Positions 23,556 through 34,804 of a stretch of 64,000 nucleotides of DNA are shown piece after piece. The translations under genes and the position numbers were made by a program. Below the pieces are notes generated by a model. It had not been told where the DNA came from, searched no databases, and saw only the letters and a program-made list of their open reading frames with translations. Positions within the stretch are counted from its first letter, which is position 1. Every line of letters starts with the position of its first letter. The stretch is from positions 372,001-436,000 of the forward strand of contig WHVA01000007.1 of the NCBI GenBank assembly GCA_015179125.1, written 5' to 3'. The stretch is from Gautieria morchelliformis. Taxonomy: Eukaryota; Basidiomycota; Agaricomycetes; Gomphales; Gomphaceae.

Positions 23556-23890
23556 CCCGTATGTCCGTATGACGGCTGTATATGGCCGTATGACTGCCAT
23601 ATCCGTACCGTCGGGGTTCCAGCGGCCCAACATACAGTACAGATGGGGCTGTAATGTCGTCGTACATGTATATGGTACGGCGCCAAGCCCTAGAGAAACC
23701 GTCGTCATCCGTATCCTTGGGCAGACGCAGCAGAACCTCGGACATGGAGAGCAGACAGAACAAGGGCCAGGGGTATGAGTCTGCCTCGACATAGCCCATC
23801 CATCCCCGTAATCTATCTCCAGCTGACACAACCCATGCCCATTCCACCACGCGCTGCACAGCATGTAGACAGACAGGGAGGGTGTGGGGA
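23556..23890. repeat. TACGG/CCGTA cluster with REP-1 copy 2
   Basis: 23556-23660 is rich in CCGTA/TACGG. From about 23690, GAGAAACCGTCGTC, CAGCAGAACCTCGG and GGTATGAGTCTGCCTC match the REP-1 copy at 33310-33400. The left part instead resembles the reverse complement of 16090-16140, so this copy is a mosaic. Confidence 0.6.
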
Positions 23891-25139
23891 TCCACTCTGG
23901 ATGACACCTCTGTCGGCTATGCAGCTGTCGAATCTGATGATCGCAAGCGCCCGGGTTCATGTAATGCTTGCAGGAGACAGGAAAAATGTGTGCGGGATTG
24001 AGTTTGATATTTATATATATTTGGGATTGGAGGTGGGGCTTACATTGTGGAGGAAATGAAGGGGAATGAGATTAGGATTGGGATGGGGAATGGGAGAAGA
24101 TGAGAGGGGGCGGGTTGAAATCATTATGACAAGAAATATGGGGACAAATACGGATACGGATACTAACACGGCGGCGGGAGAGGCAGAGCGACGACACGAC
24201 ACCTTTTCCTCGAACAGGATAACTATATAGTACAGTAAGAGGATGGATGGGCGATTGCTGCCAATGCGGGAAGGGTGGGATGGAAAATGGGCCCAGCGGG
24301 CTGGGAATGAAAAATACGACTCACAGCACCACGCTCCAACTGTGGCAATGTAGCACCCGGAATGTCGGCCTAGAACCAGCTGGGGGCATCTAGCTGGGTA
24401 CTGTCCGGGTCTATGAAGTCGCTGCCTGCAACATCGTCGCCTGCAGTTTAATCAATGCCGCACATGGCGACGGCGAAGAAGACAGACGCTCACCATCTTT
24501 GGGGGAAGGGGTCTCTATGGATGAAAGCCAGGGTAGCGAGAAGGAACACACTAACATGTGAGGTGAAGATGACGGTAGTGGGGGGATGAGGGTATGGCGC
24601 AGACTAGAGTCGAATGCCGCCGCTCGACTGCTTTATATATGGAGCATCATATCAGTGACGTACGTATGTACGATGTGTACCGCCCGTATGAGCGCGCAAG
24701 TAGTTTAGATCGCGATCGTGATCGAAGAGATTGATCCGGGATCAGATGTATTGATGCTATACCCATTTAGGCTCGATTCGCATCAAACGCGCAGGCACGC
24801 AACGCCACAGCACGCAACAAGGCACGCATCACCTTAGGACGCAGAAGCCTGGAAGCTTAAGCCAAGCCTGTCGATCAACCCACATAAGGTTAGTGGTTCA
24901 ATGGGTTGTCCACAGACCGGTACCGTGGACAAACTTGTGGCGGCAGGGTCATTCTGAAAGCCCCCAAGCGCCATCGCAATTCGATTACAATAACCGCCTC
25001 TCGTAAGCGTGGCTCGGCGCTAAGCCTGTGCGCCAAAACAACTCGTCTCAAGCTAGCGCCTCAACTGAATGTTTTTCAATATCTCGCTTCCTAAAGTTGA
25101 CCATCAGCGTCGTGCAAGAGCGGGTCGACAACTTCGAAA
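23891..25139. other. No confident gene
   Basis: Minus-strand peptide-like pieces near 24370-24430 (reading GSDFIDPDSTQLDAPSW) could be one exon of an unrecognised gene, with possible splice sites on both sides. Nothing else is supported. Confidence 0.3.
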
Positions 25140-25778
25140 TGTAGAAGTTTACGGGGTGGTCACAGTAGGAAAGAACGGCTTAGGTCTTATTAGGCGCCGA
25201 GCACGCCCCACAAAATACAGCGAAGATTACAAACTCCAACACACCTCCTTAATCGAAGCACTCTTCAACTCCAGCTTCCCTGAAAACCAACTCCTGGAAT
25301 AGCTCCAACAGCTTTCCAATACCGAGTGACCTCCCTGGGTAGAATGAGAATATTGAGGCCTCAACAAATAAGGGCTTACACGAACCGCCTCAGAATACGA
25401 AGGCTTGGGTGTGCCATCCACCAATCTCAACAACAACTCGAGTTCCCATGGTTAGTGATGAGTCCTGGTAATGACTGGTGACCGGCAACAAATGGTATGT
25501 GTGTGTGGGTGACATGGTTGGGGGTTTTTCGCGCAATGTGGTAAATGCCTGGAACGTCACAGGGCTTTGCGATGAACTTTACAACGGGAGAGCCCTCTCA
25601 ACCCCAACACCGGGGGAGCACGCGTTTCGATCCCGAGGGAGCCAACAACTAGAGTGAATGGGCGGGGCCCATAACCTGTAGAAGTTTACGGGGTGGTCGC
25701 AGTAGGAAAGAACGGCTTAGGTCTTATTAGGCGCCGAGCGCGCCCCACAAAATACAGCGAAGATTACAAACTCCAACA
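25140..25778 (-). mobile_element. TRIM-like miniature LTR element
   Basis: 639 bp with a CGAAA target duplication (25135-25139 and 25779-25783). Terminal direct repeats of 102 bp (25140-25241 and 25677-25778) differ at two sites. On the minus strand the repeats run TGTTGG...CTACA. The half-tRNA primer site (GGTTATGGGCCCCG, 25676-25663) abuts the 5' repeat and a purine tract (AAGGAGGTG) abuts the 3' repeat. The 435-bp interior has no polyprotein. It is a non-autonomous element of the copia type by its primer site; LTR divergence of about 2% suggests a fairly recent insertion. Confidence 0.9.
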
Positions 25779-25978
25779 CGAAAGCAGGCTTCAATGTAGT
25801 GAATTAGCAGTCTATATAACACATGTCTGTAACTGTACAAACTTTGCCACCCTCTATGAAGGATGTTTTTTCCTGGTGCATGTCGGGTTACTCAGGTACT
25901 GGTATTGGGATATGACACCGTTGGTAAGCGTGGAACGCAGCAGGGCCGTGCCCGGCATCAACGTAGGGAGGATACTCG

Positions 25979-26204
25979 TAGCTTCGGTCCTGCATGACCG
26001 AAGCTAGTATATAGTTCAGACGTATGAGCAGTCGCACCTCAGTGAAGCTATCGTTCACTGAGGTACGCATCGTCTCTCATAGTTACACACGCATTGCTAA
26101 TCGTAATGTATAGCCCATCGTACTTAGGTAGCTATACATGTTACAGTGAAGCTATCGTTCACTGAGCCCATCGTACTTAGTCTACTGCACATAACCCATC
26201 AACA
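25979..26204 (+). repeat. Candidate solo LTR with A-B-b' hairpins
   Basis: Hairpin A: TAGCTTCGGTC / GACCGAAGCTA (25979-26006). Hairpin B: ACCTCAGTGAA / TTCACTGAGGT (26036-26064). The second copy, 26144-26166, keeps the loop and 3' arm but starts at CAGTGAA. The right end may be ATCAACA at about 26204. The left end is not resolved. Confidence 0.5.
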
Positions 26205-26309
26205 ACTGGCACTGAAGCTACAGCCTACAGGATTATGTAATGAATCAGTGTGGCGCCCAGTTCTGCTAGATATCCCTTTCCTCCATCGGTCACCTTCCGA
26301 AATTCAACC

Positions 26310-27996
26310 ATGGAGGCCGTTACGCTGTCTGTCCTTGTTGCCGCTACACTCACCTTGTTCGTCTTTGTACGTTGACCTGCAAACAATCCTAAAGGCCTCC
26401 CATTTCCACCGGTACCTCGACCCCTATTCTTGATCGGAAATTTACGCGACTTGCCCAAGAGGGGCTACGAGTGGATTGCATATGAAAATCTGGCGAGAAA
26501 ATACTGTACGAGGAATGCGATTGCTTGCAGTTGTTGACCTCGTAGGTTAAGAACGAAGTAACAGGTGACATTGTCTACTTCAATGTACTCGGAAAATCCA
26601 TTGTCTCCATCAACTCCTACAAGGTTGCTAACGACTTGTTGGATAAGAAGGGCGCTATTTACTCAGACAGACCTCGTCTTCCCATGATCAAGGAGCTGTG
26701 AATGCCTTTAAATCTGAGACGCTTCATGACCTCACACTATTTAATCTCAGCAGAGGATGGGATAGGAACCTAGTTCTCATGTCCTACTCAGAAGGATTTT
26801 CTACTCACAGGCGAATTGTGCAGCAGAATTCCAGGCGCATGTGGTCGCTACGTCTTATCGACCGGTCATGCTTCGTGAAGTTAAGGTGCTTCTGCAGAAT
26901 CTATTAACTACGCCCAATAGCTTTGTCGTTCATCTCAAGAGGTGAGTACAGGCATCCACTGACTTTTCTACCTGACAGTTGAGCATGCGCAGTATGGCAG
27001 GTGCTATCATTATGATGGTCACATATGGACACCAGATAGCTCCGGAAAACGACGAATTCGTGAAGCTCGCTGAAGATGTCCACGAGAATGCCTCGGAAGC
27101 CCATGGAAGTAGTTTAGTTGACATGCTACCCATTTGTAAGAGAATTCTGGTTATAAGTTGCTGAAACCAAACTTTTGGCTAGTGAAATATGTACCAGCGT
27201 GGCTCCCTGGCGCCTCTTTCAAGCGGAAGGCAATTTTTGCAAGGCAACTCTCTATCAAAATGCGGAATGCACCATTTGAAATGGTCCAGGGGCATCTGGT
27301 GAAGTTATGCAAATTGATATAGTAAGGCTTAATGTATTTATTCCCCCTCCAGGCGGCTGGGACAGCTCGCCCCTTGATGACGAGCTCACTTCTCGAGGAT
27401 AGATTCAATACCGATGGCCTAGATGCCGAAGACATAATCAAAAATTGTGGGGGTGTGGTTTATAGTGGTATGGTATCTTTTCCCCTGCGTCAGTGTTGTT
27501 GTTCAACGATACATCATTGATATAGCCGGTGCGGACACGGTCTGACACTCTCCCTTCTCTGTGCTTATCAGCGCTTACATGTTGGTATAGACTGTCACGG
27601 CATTGACCAATTTCTTCCTCGCTATGATGACATATCCCCACGTGCAAGGTCGAGCTCAGAAGGAGCTTGACCTCGTCATCGGACGAGACAGAATTCCTCA
27701 ATTTGAGGACCGCTTTGAATTGCCGTATCTTTCCGCTCTCATAATGGAGACATTGCGTTGGAAGGCTGTTTCACCCCTCGGTAGGAACCAGTCCCAAAAG
27801 CACATGCATCGACCTTATGCTGCACAACATTAGGCATCCCTCACTGCACCACCGAGAATGACGAGTACCGCAACACTTTTATTCCGAAGGCCACAGTTGT
27901 GATAGCCAACATCTCATGAGTGCACATGAGAATGATATATAATTTTCACAAAAAAAAAATTAGAGCTATGCTTCATGATGAAAATGTGTACGCCGA
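26310..27996 (+). pseudogene. Cytochrome P450 (OrdA-like), N-terminal and central part
   Basis: Agaric P450 of the O-methylsterigmatocystin-oxidoreductase-like group, an ER-anchored mono-oxygenase. From ATG 26310: a hydrophobic anchor (MEAVTLSVLVAATLTLFVFV), the proline-rich hinge (FPPVPRPLFLIGNL, about 26400), SDRPRLPM (about 26670), FKRKA (about 27220), the I-helix AGADT (about 27527) and the K-helix ETLR (about 27748), then MLHDENVYAD (about 27968-27996). Several stops and frame changes not explained by introns show that it is dead, including a TGA soon after the anchor and another after the AGADT. At about 27996 the gene stops and copia sequence begins. The missing heme-binding end lies inverted at 31243-30918, so the gene was cut by an inversion. 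Confidence 0.9.
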
Positions 27997-30268
27997 TCAA
28001 TCCGGGCAGTAGTCCTGCTGGACCGACGGAGGGGTGCGATAGGTGCAGGTGGGGCTGGTGGGTCAAGGTCAGCTGGTGGGTCGGGGTCGGCTGGTGGGTC
28101 AAGGTCGGCAGGAGGGTTGGGAGCAACTGGTGGGTCGGGTTCGGCTGGTGGTCTGGGATTTTCTGGAGGGGCGGCTTCTGGGAGTTCAACGCCTTGGTCC
28201 GGTTGCCCTTCCAGTGGAGCTGCGATCCGCTCAGGAAGTGTGGCGGATGGTAGGAGTGGTTCAGTAATATTGTTAGCTGTAGTAAGACCTGGGACTTCAG
28301 ATTCATCAAAGATGACGTCTCGAGATATGATGGTGCATTTTGTGATGGGGTCCAAGCAGCGCCAACCCTTATAACCGTCCTCGAAGCCAAGGTAAATGCA
28401 TTTGCGAGATCTGGGTTGCAGTCCAGTTCTTTCGTCCTTTTGCACATGGACATAGGCAGTGCAGCCAAAGGTACGCAGCATTCCAAGGTTCGGTTTGTGG
28501 CCAAACCAGGCCTCGTAGGGAGTTTGTCTATGAGCACAGAGGTTGGAGTGGCATTGACGATTCGAACCAATAGTTTTATGGCATCTCCCCACATCGACGC
28601 TGGTAGATGGGCTTGCTGTAGTAGTGCGATCGTTCCTTCCATGAAGGTCCGATTCGTCCGTTCTGAGATGCCGTTCTGCTGCGGTGTGCCCTTCGTAGTA
28701 TGTTCGTGGAGTATACCACGGTGCTGGAAATGTTGGTCCCACTTATGACCAATATATTCCCCGCCTTTGTCGTCCCTAAAACGCTTCACTCTCGAGTTTA
28801 ATTGATTTTCTGCCAGTGCTTCAAAGGCTCGGTAGGCATCAAATGCCTCATCCTTTGTCTTCAGGAGATAAACGGTCCTGTACCTCGTGCAGTCATCCAT
28901 GAAAGTAATCCAGTATCGGTGTCCTGATGGTGTGCGGACTGGGAGAGGCCCATGGACGTCTGAGACAACAAGATCGAGTGGGCTGGATGCGCGGTTGGTG
29001 CTCCTTTTTGGGAAGGGGTTGCAGTGTTGCTTCGCAGCAATACATGGTTCGCAGATATGAGGAACAGTCCCATTTGAGTTTACCTGTATTCCATCAACCA
29101 TGTTATTTTCTAGGAGCTTCTCCAGCCGCGCCTGTCCAATGTGCGCGAGTCGTCTGTGGAGTAAAGGTCGGTCTACTATTTGCGAGGAGATGGCGAGTGC
29201 AAGTTCTTGATTTGGGACTGTGTTCCCAGTCAAGAAACCCGTCCCGTTTTGTACGGCAGCACAGAAGCGCAATTTGTTGCCTTGGATAAATGATATGCGG
29301 TCCTTCACGATGCAGACAGTGAAATTGTGATGTGTGGTAAGGTGGAGGACTGCGAATAAGTTGTTCTGGAGTGCGGGAACATGTAGAACTTTCGAGAACA
29401 AAACGTCTTGTGCCGGTTTCCCGTTGATCATGGGGAAAACAATACTTGCCCCCGCCCAGCTGAGTAGACCACCTCGTTTGTTGCTAGTCTGATGGGTACT
29501 CTGTAGTACTCGTAATTCCGCAGCCAATGACGATGAGGAGTCATGTGGCTGGTCGCTCCTGTGTCCGTGTTCCAGCACAGATCGGCGGCTCCATTGATTG
29601 ATGATGAAGGCGAAGGTCGTAGGTTCGCATTCCCAGCGAGTTCCTCTGTGATATCGCTTGATGTATTTTCTTTCTTTCTCGGAGTGTGGATAGCGTCTCT
29701 GCAAGTGGTGCAAGGGATTCTCATCGCTTCAGGTTTCTGTTTCCTGCGGCAATAGTGTTTCCATCCAGATTCTTGCCTTTTAGCCTTGCCCACATTTCAA
29801 TGGGATTTTCCATGATGCTCTCGACTTGAACGTATTGTGTCGGAGTTAGGGATTCGAGTATGGTGCCGGCGGCCTCCTCCCTCTTCAGAATCCACTTTTC
29901 CGCTTCTCTCGCGTCCATCAGCTTTTTGAGGTCTTCGATGACTATTCGCCATGCGCCTATTTTCATGAGCCTCTCCTGCATTTCGGTTGCCCAGACATCG
30001 TAATTCATGCCCGTGAGTCTGACGCTTTTCACGCGACCTTCAGCTTCTGATTTGGACATACTGGGTTCTTTTCCTTCGATTATAGCGCGGGGCCCATAAC
30101 CTGTCACGCGCAGGACTGAGTTCGAAGGGAAAGTTGATGAGATTACTATCTACCCAGTGAGTACCTAGCACTACGCACCTGAGTTCGAAGGGAAAGTTGA
30201 TAGGGTTTCCCTTCGAACTCAGACTACTACATTGGGCAACTGCGTCACGTGATCTCACACGAGCAACA
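27997..30268 (-). mobile_element. Copia element, 5' half (fossil, inverted)
   Basis: On the minus strand: a 167-bp LTR (30268-30102), the half-tRNA primer site (30101-30088), gag near 30050-29720, protease motif and integrase with SDVHGP, DDKGGEY and RTNRTFMEG, then a Pro/Asp-rich linker. It is not the same family as the 18 kb copia. It is broken, with a few frame breaks, and its other half lies at 31244-33198 in the opposite orientation. The flank beyond the LTR begins CTCTG, the inverted form of the CAGAG found after the other LTR. Confidence 0.9.
30102..30268 (-). repeat. 167-bp copia LTR (5', inverted)
   Basis: Same length as the LTR at 33032-33198, with three differences between them. 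Runs TGTTGCTC to GTGACA on the minus strand and contains one 17-nt 5' arm and two copies of the matching 3' arm. Confidence 0.95.
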
Positions 30269-30917
30269 CTCTGTGCTTCTGTTGTCACTCGGAATTTGGC
30301 ACTGGATGCTTCCATTGATCGCCTCTTCTGCTGCTTCTGTCGAAGCAGTGACGTGTTACACACACGTGCCAGGCATGGGTACAATTGTGTGCTTGAGTGT
30401 GTAAATGTGTGTATCGCGCGGCGCAAGGAGGACCGAGGTGCAGATATTATGTAATGTTCGAATTTAGCGGGCTGACCAGGCCAGACCATCGGCTGCCCCA
30501 GTAAGATAAAGCCCAACCACCATCTCCTCCCACATTAGGACCCCGCTTGCGTTGCGCTGTCCCGTTTGACTTCACCTGCCACACCCCGTGTGATCGCCGC
30601 CAATGGCATCAATTCTAAGATAATTATCAACTTGTAGTGAAGATGCCATGCTATCCTGTATTGGTGGGTGACATACAATGTATTTGGGCGCTTTCACAAG
30701 GCTGGCAAATGAAAATCCCAATAATTACATTGGACACAATACTGCCATTGCGGATCACCTAGGAAGCGTTCGTCATTCCCAAAAGTCTTTCACTCAATGA
30801 CAACACTGGATATCAAATTTGCTGCCCCTTCGAATCGAGGCTTGATATCACAAAGAAAGGGAGAAGGGACACTTGAGCAAGGACAAAGTCAGTACCTGCT
30901 CACACAATGCAGATGAC
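30269..30917. other. Inverted flank of copia insertion with part of REP-1
   Basis: Starts with the inverted target duplication CTCTG (30269-30273). About 30274-30335 matches, in reverse complement, the beginning of REP-1 (GGAAGCATCCAGTGCC...GACAACAGAAGC). The rest is the downstream flank of the P450, without a recognisable gene. Words near 30425-30470 (AGGAGGACCGAGG, ATGTTCGAATTTAGC) recur at 54855-54910. Confidence 0.7.
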
Positions 30918-31243
30918 TAAACATCAATTGTTTTGGATCCCGGCGTACCTGACAAGCCCAGAACTCCAGTGCACGTCAGCCTCAATATTTCTACCATCTG
31001 CATCCTTTGGTTTGGCAATGTGGAAAACATGCAAGATAGATGTGGCAGCAATCCAAAGTGAGTCCTCTGCAAAAAACCATCCGGGGCAGATTCTGAATTG
31101 GTCATAGAAATCGGTATTCAACAGCATCAGCAGCATTGAAGATCTCTAACCTTCTTCCAAAGCCGAATGCGGTGTGGGAAGGATCAGGGGCACCGGGTCT
31201 TTTACCTGCTGGGAGAAAATGTTCCAGATCGAAGCGATGGGAT
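30918..31243 (-). pseudogene. Cytochrome P450, heme-binding C-terminal part (inverted)
   Basis: Minus-strand reading from 31243 gives FDLEHFLPAGKRPGAPDP, then the start of the heme loop AFGFGRR. After a short GT...AG intron, CPGWFFAEDSLWIA carries the heme-thiolate Cys at about 31087, and ILHVFHIAKP follows. This is the piece missing from the P450 at 26310-27996, on the opposite strand. It abuts copia sequence at about 31243/31244. Confidence 0.9.
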
Positions 31244-33198
31244 TATCGCCATCTCCATGACCCATTCCTCCGACCTCATCCACCTCCCGATCATGATGAT
31301 CCAGGCCCTGAGGGGGGTGCAGCAGCCAGCGCTTCAATCATTCAGGCCCTGGAATTCATCTATGATGAATCAGACACCATGGACGCAAATGCAATCTCAC
31401 CGAGTATCATCAGAGCTACACTGAATGCAACAATAAAAGATGGCCACGTTCCCAAGACGTTTGCTGAAGCAATGCAACGCTCCGATGCACCAATATGGAA
31501 GGACTCGACAGACGCAGAGATCCGAGCCCTCCTAGACAATGGGACATGGGAATTAGTGCAATTACCGCCTGGAGAGAAAGCCATTGGCTCTTGGTGGGTC
31601 TTCCGAATCAAGCTCCATTCAGATGGCTCTCTAGATAAATACAAGAGCCGCCTGGTAGCAAAGGGATATACCCAACGACCAGGCATCGATTACGACGAAG
31701 TCTTCGCTCCTACCACATGATGGGCAGCCCTGCGCACAATATTAGCTCAGGGAGCACTACAGGGAGCGCACATCGAATCTGTGGACATATCAAACGCTTA
31801 CCTGAATGGAGTACTTGACGATGATGCAAAAATATATATGCAGCAACCGGAAGGCTATCATCAAGGGGGATCAGACTGGGTATGCAAACTGAAGAGAGGA
31901 CTGTACGGACTAAAACAGAGCGGAAGATTGTGGTACGAACGACTCGGGACTGCATTGGAGAGCATGGGATTCAGGTGGCTCCAATCTGCGCCAAGTGTCT
32001 ATATCTGGATGAGCGACACCACCAAGGTCATCATACCTGTTTTCGTCGATGATTTAACCCTAGTATCGGACTCGAAGCCGGAACTGGACCAGGTCAAAAG
32101 CAAACTAAGCGAAATCTTCAAATTGAAGGATCTGGGCCCGACAACATTGCTACTAGGCGTAGAAGTGGAGTATGATCGCGTACAGAAAAAACTAAGGCTC
32201 TCACAAAAGCAGTATATTCAAGAACTTCTTGATCGGTTCCAGATGTCGGATTGCCGACCCGTATTCACGCCTATGGCCCCAGGTCCGAATTTGAGCTCTG
32301 CCATGGGACCATCAACACCGGAAGAGATGGAGGAAATGAAGGGTGTGCCCTACCTAAACGCGGTTGGAGCACTGAATTACTTGGCCATCGCAACCCATCC
32401 TGATATTGCTTACGCTGTCGGACACCTCGCACGATTTAACTCAAATCCAGGCCCGACGCACTGGACGGCAGTAAAACATCTCTTGCGCTACCTAAAAGGG
32501 ACAATCGACCTAGCACTCACATACGCGCCCGATCTATCAGCCAGGTCATTCCAAACGTGGACTGATGCCGACCATGGAGGAAACCCGGACAACGGTCGGT
32601 CGACCTCCGGATTCCTCACAAAGATTGGAACTGGAGCCATTAGCTGGGCCAGCAAATTGCAGAATATAGTTACCTTGTCCACAACCGAGGCTTAATTCGT
32701 CGCATCCGTCCTAGCGGGAACCGAGATCGTCTGGTTACGGAGCCTATTAGACGAACTTAACGCAAAAGTCGAAGGACCGTCTCACCTCTTCATTGACAAT
32801 CAATCTGCTCTCTCTGCCGCCAAAAACCCTGAACATCATGGATGTATGAAACACCTGGATATTCGGTACTTCTGGCTGCGAGAGAAATTCGCTCATAAAG
32901 TCATTCAGATCGGCTACGTACCCACAAATAGCATGCCGGCGGATCTGCTGACCAAAGCGCTGCCTCGCGAGTCAGTAGAACGGCACAGACGAGCCATGGG
33001 ACTCTTCTGAGGTTGACCGCGTCAGGGGGTGTGTTGCTCGTGTGAGATCACGTGACGCAGTCACCCAATGTAGTAGTCTGAGTTCGAAGGGAAACCCTAT
33101 CAACTTTCCCTTCGAACTCAGGTGCGTAGTGCTAGGTACTCACCGGGTAGATAGTAATCTCATCAACTTTCCCTTCGAACTCAGTCCTGCGCGTGACA
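31244..33198 (+). mobile_element. Copia element, 3' half with LTR (fossil)
   Basis: Reverse transcriptase (WWVFRIKLHSDG, LVAKGYTQRPGIDYDE, LYGLKQSGRLWYERL) and RNase H (DADHGGNPDNGRS, later STEA, TNSMPADLLTKALP), then a purine tract (CAGGGGG) and a 167-bp LTR at 33032-33198. The LTR is followed by CAGAG (33199-33203). Broken, with about two frame breaks. It is the partner of the half at 27997-30268. Confidence 0.9.
33032..33198 (+). repeat. 167-bp copia LTR (3')
   Basis: Hairpin A GTGAC-GCA-GTCAC (33052-33064). Hairpin B has 17-bp perfect arms (33078-33094 and 33105-33121). A second copy of the loop end plus 3' arm lies at 33162-33184. Confidence 0.95.
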
Positions 33199-33203
33199 CA
33201 GAG

Positions 33204-33480
33204 TTGCCAAGACCAGGGTGAAGAAGCTCGGGGAAAGTAGCCAGGAACCCGAACCCAGGAACCCGAAGCCTGCCCGCCATGCGCGCAATTCATCTCTCAA
33301 GCGCCGGATGGGTCACGTGGGAGAAACCGTCGTCTGGGGGATGCAGCAGAACCTCGGATACGCAGAACGGAGAGGACAATGCGGTATGAGTCTGCCTCCT
33401 CATAGCGCATCCGTCCCCTTAAAAATGACACAACACTGCACACGCCCATCCACTACACGCTGCGCAGCACCCAGACAGGG
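33204..33480 (+). repeat. Dispersed repeat REP-1, copy 3 (right part)
   Basis: Continues REP-1 from the other side of the copia insertion: TTGCCAAGA, AGTAGCCAGGAACCCGAA, CAAGCGCCGG, CACGTGGGAGAAACC, CAGCAGAACCTCGG. It shows the copia element landed inside a REP-1 copy. Confidence 0.75.
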
Positions 33481-34256
33481 TGCGGCGGCGCGGGCACGGG
33501 GCGCAGAGTGCCGACACACAGGCAAGAGGACTGGAAGAACACCCCAAATGGACTGCAAAGGTCGGTCAGCACATGTCGCACATCCTTAAGGTGACGATAG
33601 AAGGAAAGGGCGCAGACTCGGAGTAGGCCACGACAACGGCCGTTGAAGCAGCGCGTCACCAAGCATCCGAGTCGTCCCACTCCGCTCATTGCCTCATGTT
33701 GTCCTCTCACCGTGTCGTTTCATACTCTCACTTTCATACTCTCACCGTCGCCTGCATCAAATCCTCTAGCTCCAGCGACACCCATCGGCACCATTTAACC
33801 ACCCTCAACAACAAGGACCTACACAAACATGCTGGCATAAAGACAGGCGGACGTGAAGCAGCCGTCAATGCCGTCGAGCTGTATGGTGGAGGAGTTGGTG
33901 AAGGCGAGAGTAGTGCTTATATGGACTCATGGAGAGGAGTTGGCAGAACAGGAAGCGGCATGGAGAGAGACAGGAAGGAAACAAGAACGAGGGAACAACA
34001 GTGAAAGGTTGAGTTCCAAGAGGCAGACGATCCAGCTCAGGCAGAACACACTCGCTACACGCACACTACCAGGGGCCCGAGGGAACATTAATGGTGGAAG
34101 GTGGACGAAGAGTGGCTCAGGACAGATCTAATCTCAGAGGGTGGATAGAAAGACTCTACCAAGAGGCGGCTCTTGAGAATCGCCAGTTTACGCACGGGAG
34201 CCACAATGACCCGGCGCATGCCGACCCCGATCAGGCATGCGCCACACAATCACTAT
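33481..34256. other. No confident gene
   Basis: Short overlapping frames and simple-sequence tendencies; no recognisable product. Confidence 0.3.
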
Positions 34257-34400
34257 TACGCCACGCGATCACGCCACACGATCACTATTATGCCACACGA
34301 TCGCATCACGCCACACGATCACATCACGCCACACGATCGCATCACGCCACACGATCACATCACGCCACACTATCACAGCCACACGATCACGATCACGCCA
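34257..34400 (+). repeat. Short tandem repeat, CACACGATCAC-type
   Basis: Units of about 19 bp (ATCACGCCACACGATCGC and variants) are repeated imperfectly several times. Units run head to tail without unique spacers, so this is not a CRISPR array. Confidence 0.85.
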
Positions 34401-34463
34401 CGATCATCAATCATTGCCTGATTGGTGTGTTGAATCGCAAGTAGGGTGCTGAGCGCTCTCGGT

Positions 34464-34486
34464 TATATATATATATATATATATAT
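34464..34486. repeat. (TA)n microsatellite
   Basis: About eleven TA units in a row, just after the short tandem array. Confidence 0.95.
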
Positions 34487-34561
34487 CGGCTACTCAAGCT
34501 CGGTTATATAAGAAACAAGGGTTGGGAGTACCAGCTTGGTCAACCCTTGTATGCAGGAGAC

Positions 34562-34736
34562 ACCTACTGTACCTCTCCCATATCAGGCCTGACATCATGT
34601 CTCTGGATCCCACACCCGGTGACCCAGATCGTCTCGTCATTGGATCCCGAGACGATGCGTTTGCCATCCGGAGAGAACCCTACCAAGTAGACACCTGATA
34701 GAACATAAACATCTCCGCCCTCATGGACAAAATCGG
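34562..34736 (-). pseudogene. WD40-repeat fragment
   Basis: Minus-strand reading gives one canonical blade, VGFSPDGKRIVSGSNDETI, then frame-shifted remains of the next strand and a DVRPDMGE loop. The sequence is typical of agaric NACHT/STAND proteins with WD40 tails. Only about one repeat remains, next to a REP-1 copy. Confidence 0.75.
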
Positions 34737-34804
34737 GTTCCGTACAGAAAGTGGCGACCGGAGCCATAACCGGCCCATGGAACGACGGAAACAGCAGAAA
34801 GGCA

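Noticed and set aside
34257-34400. CRISPR-like direct repeats
   Set aside because: Units of about 19 bp are joined head to tail without unique spacers, and the genome is eukaryotic.
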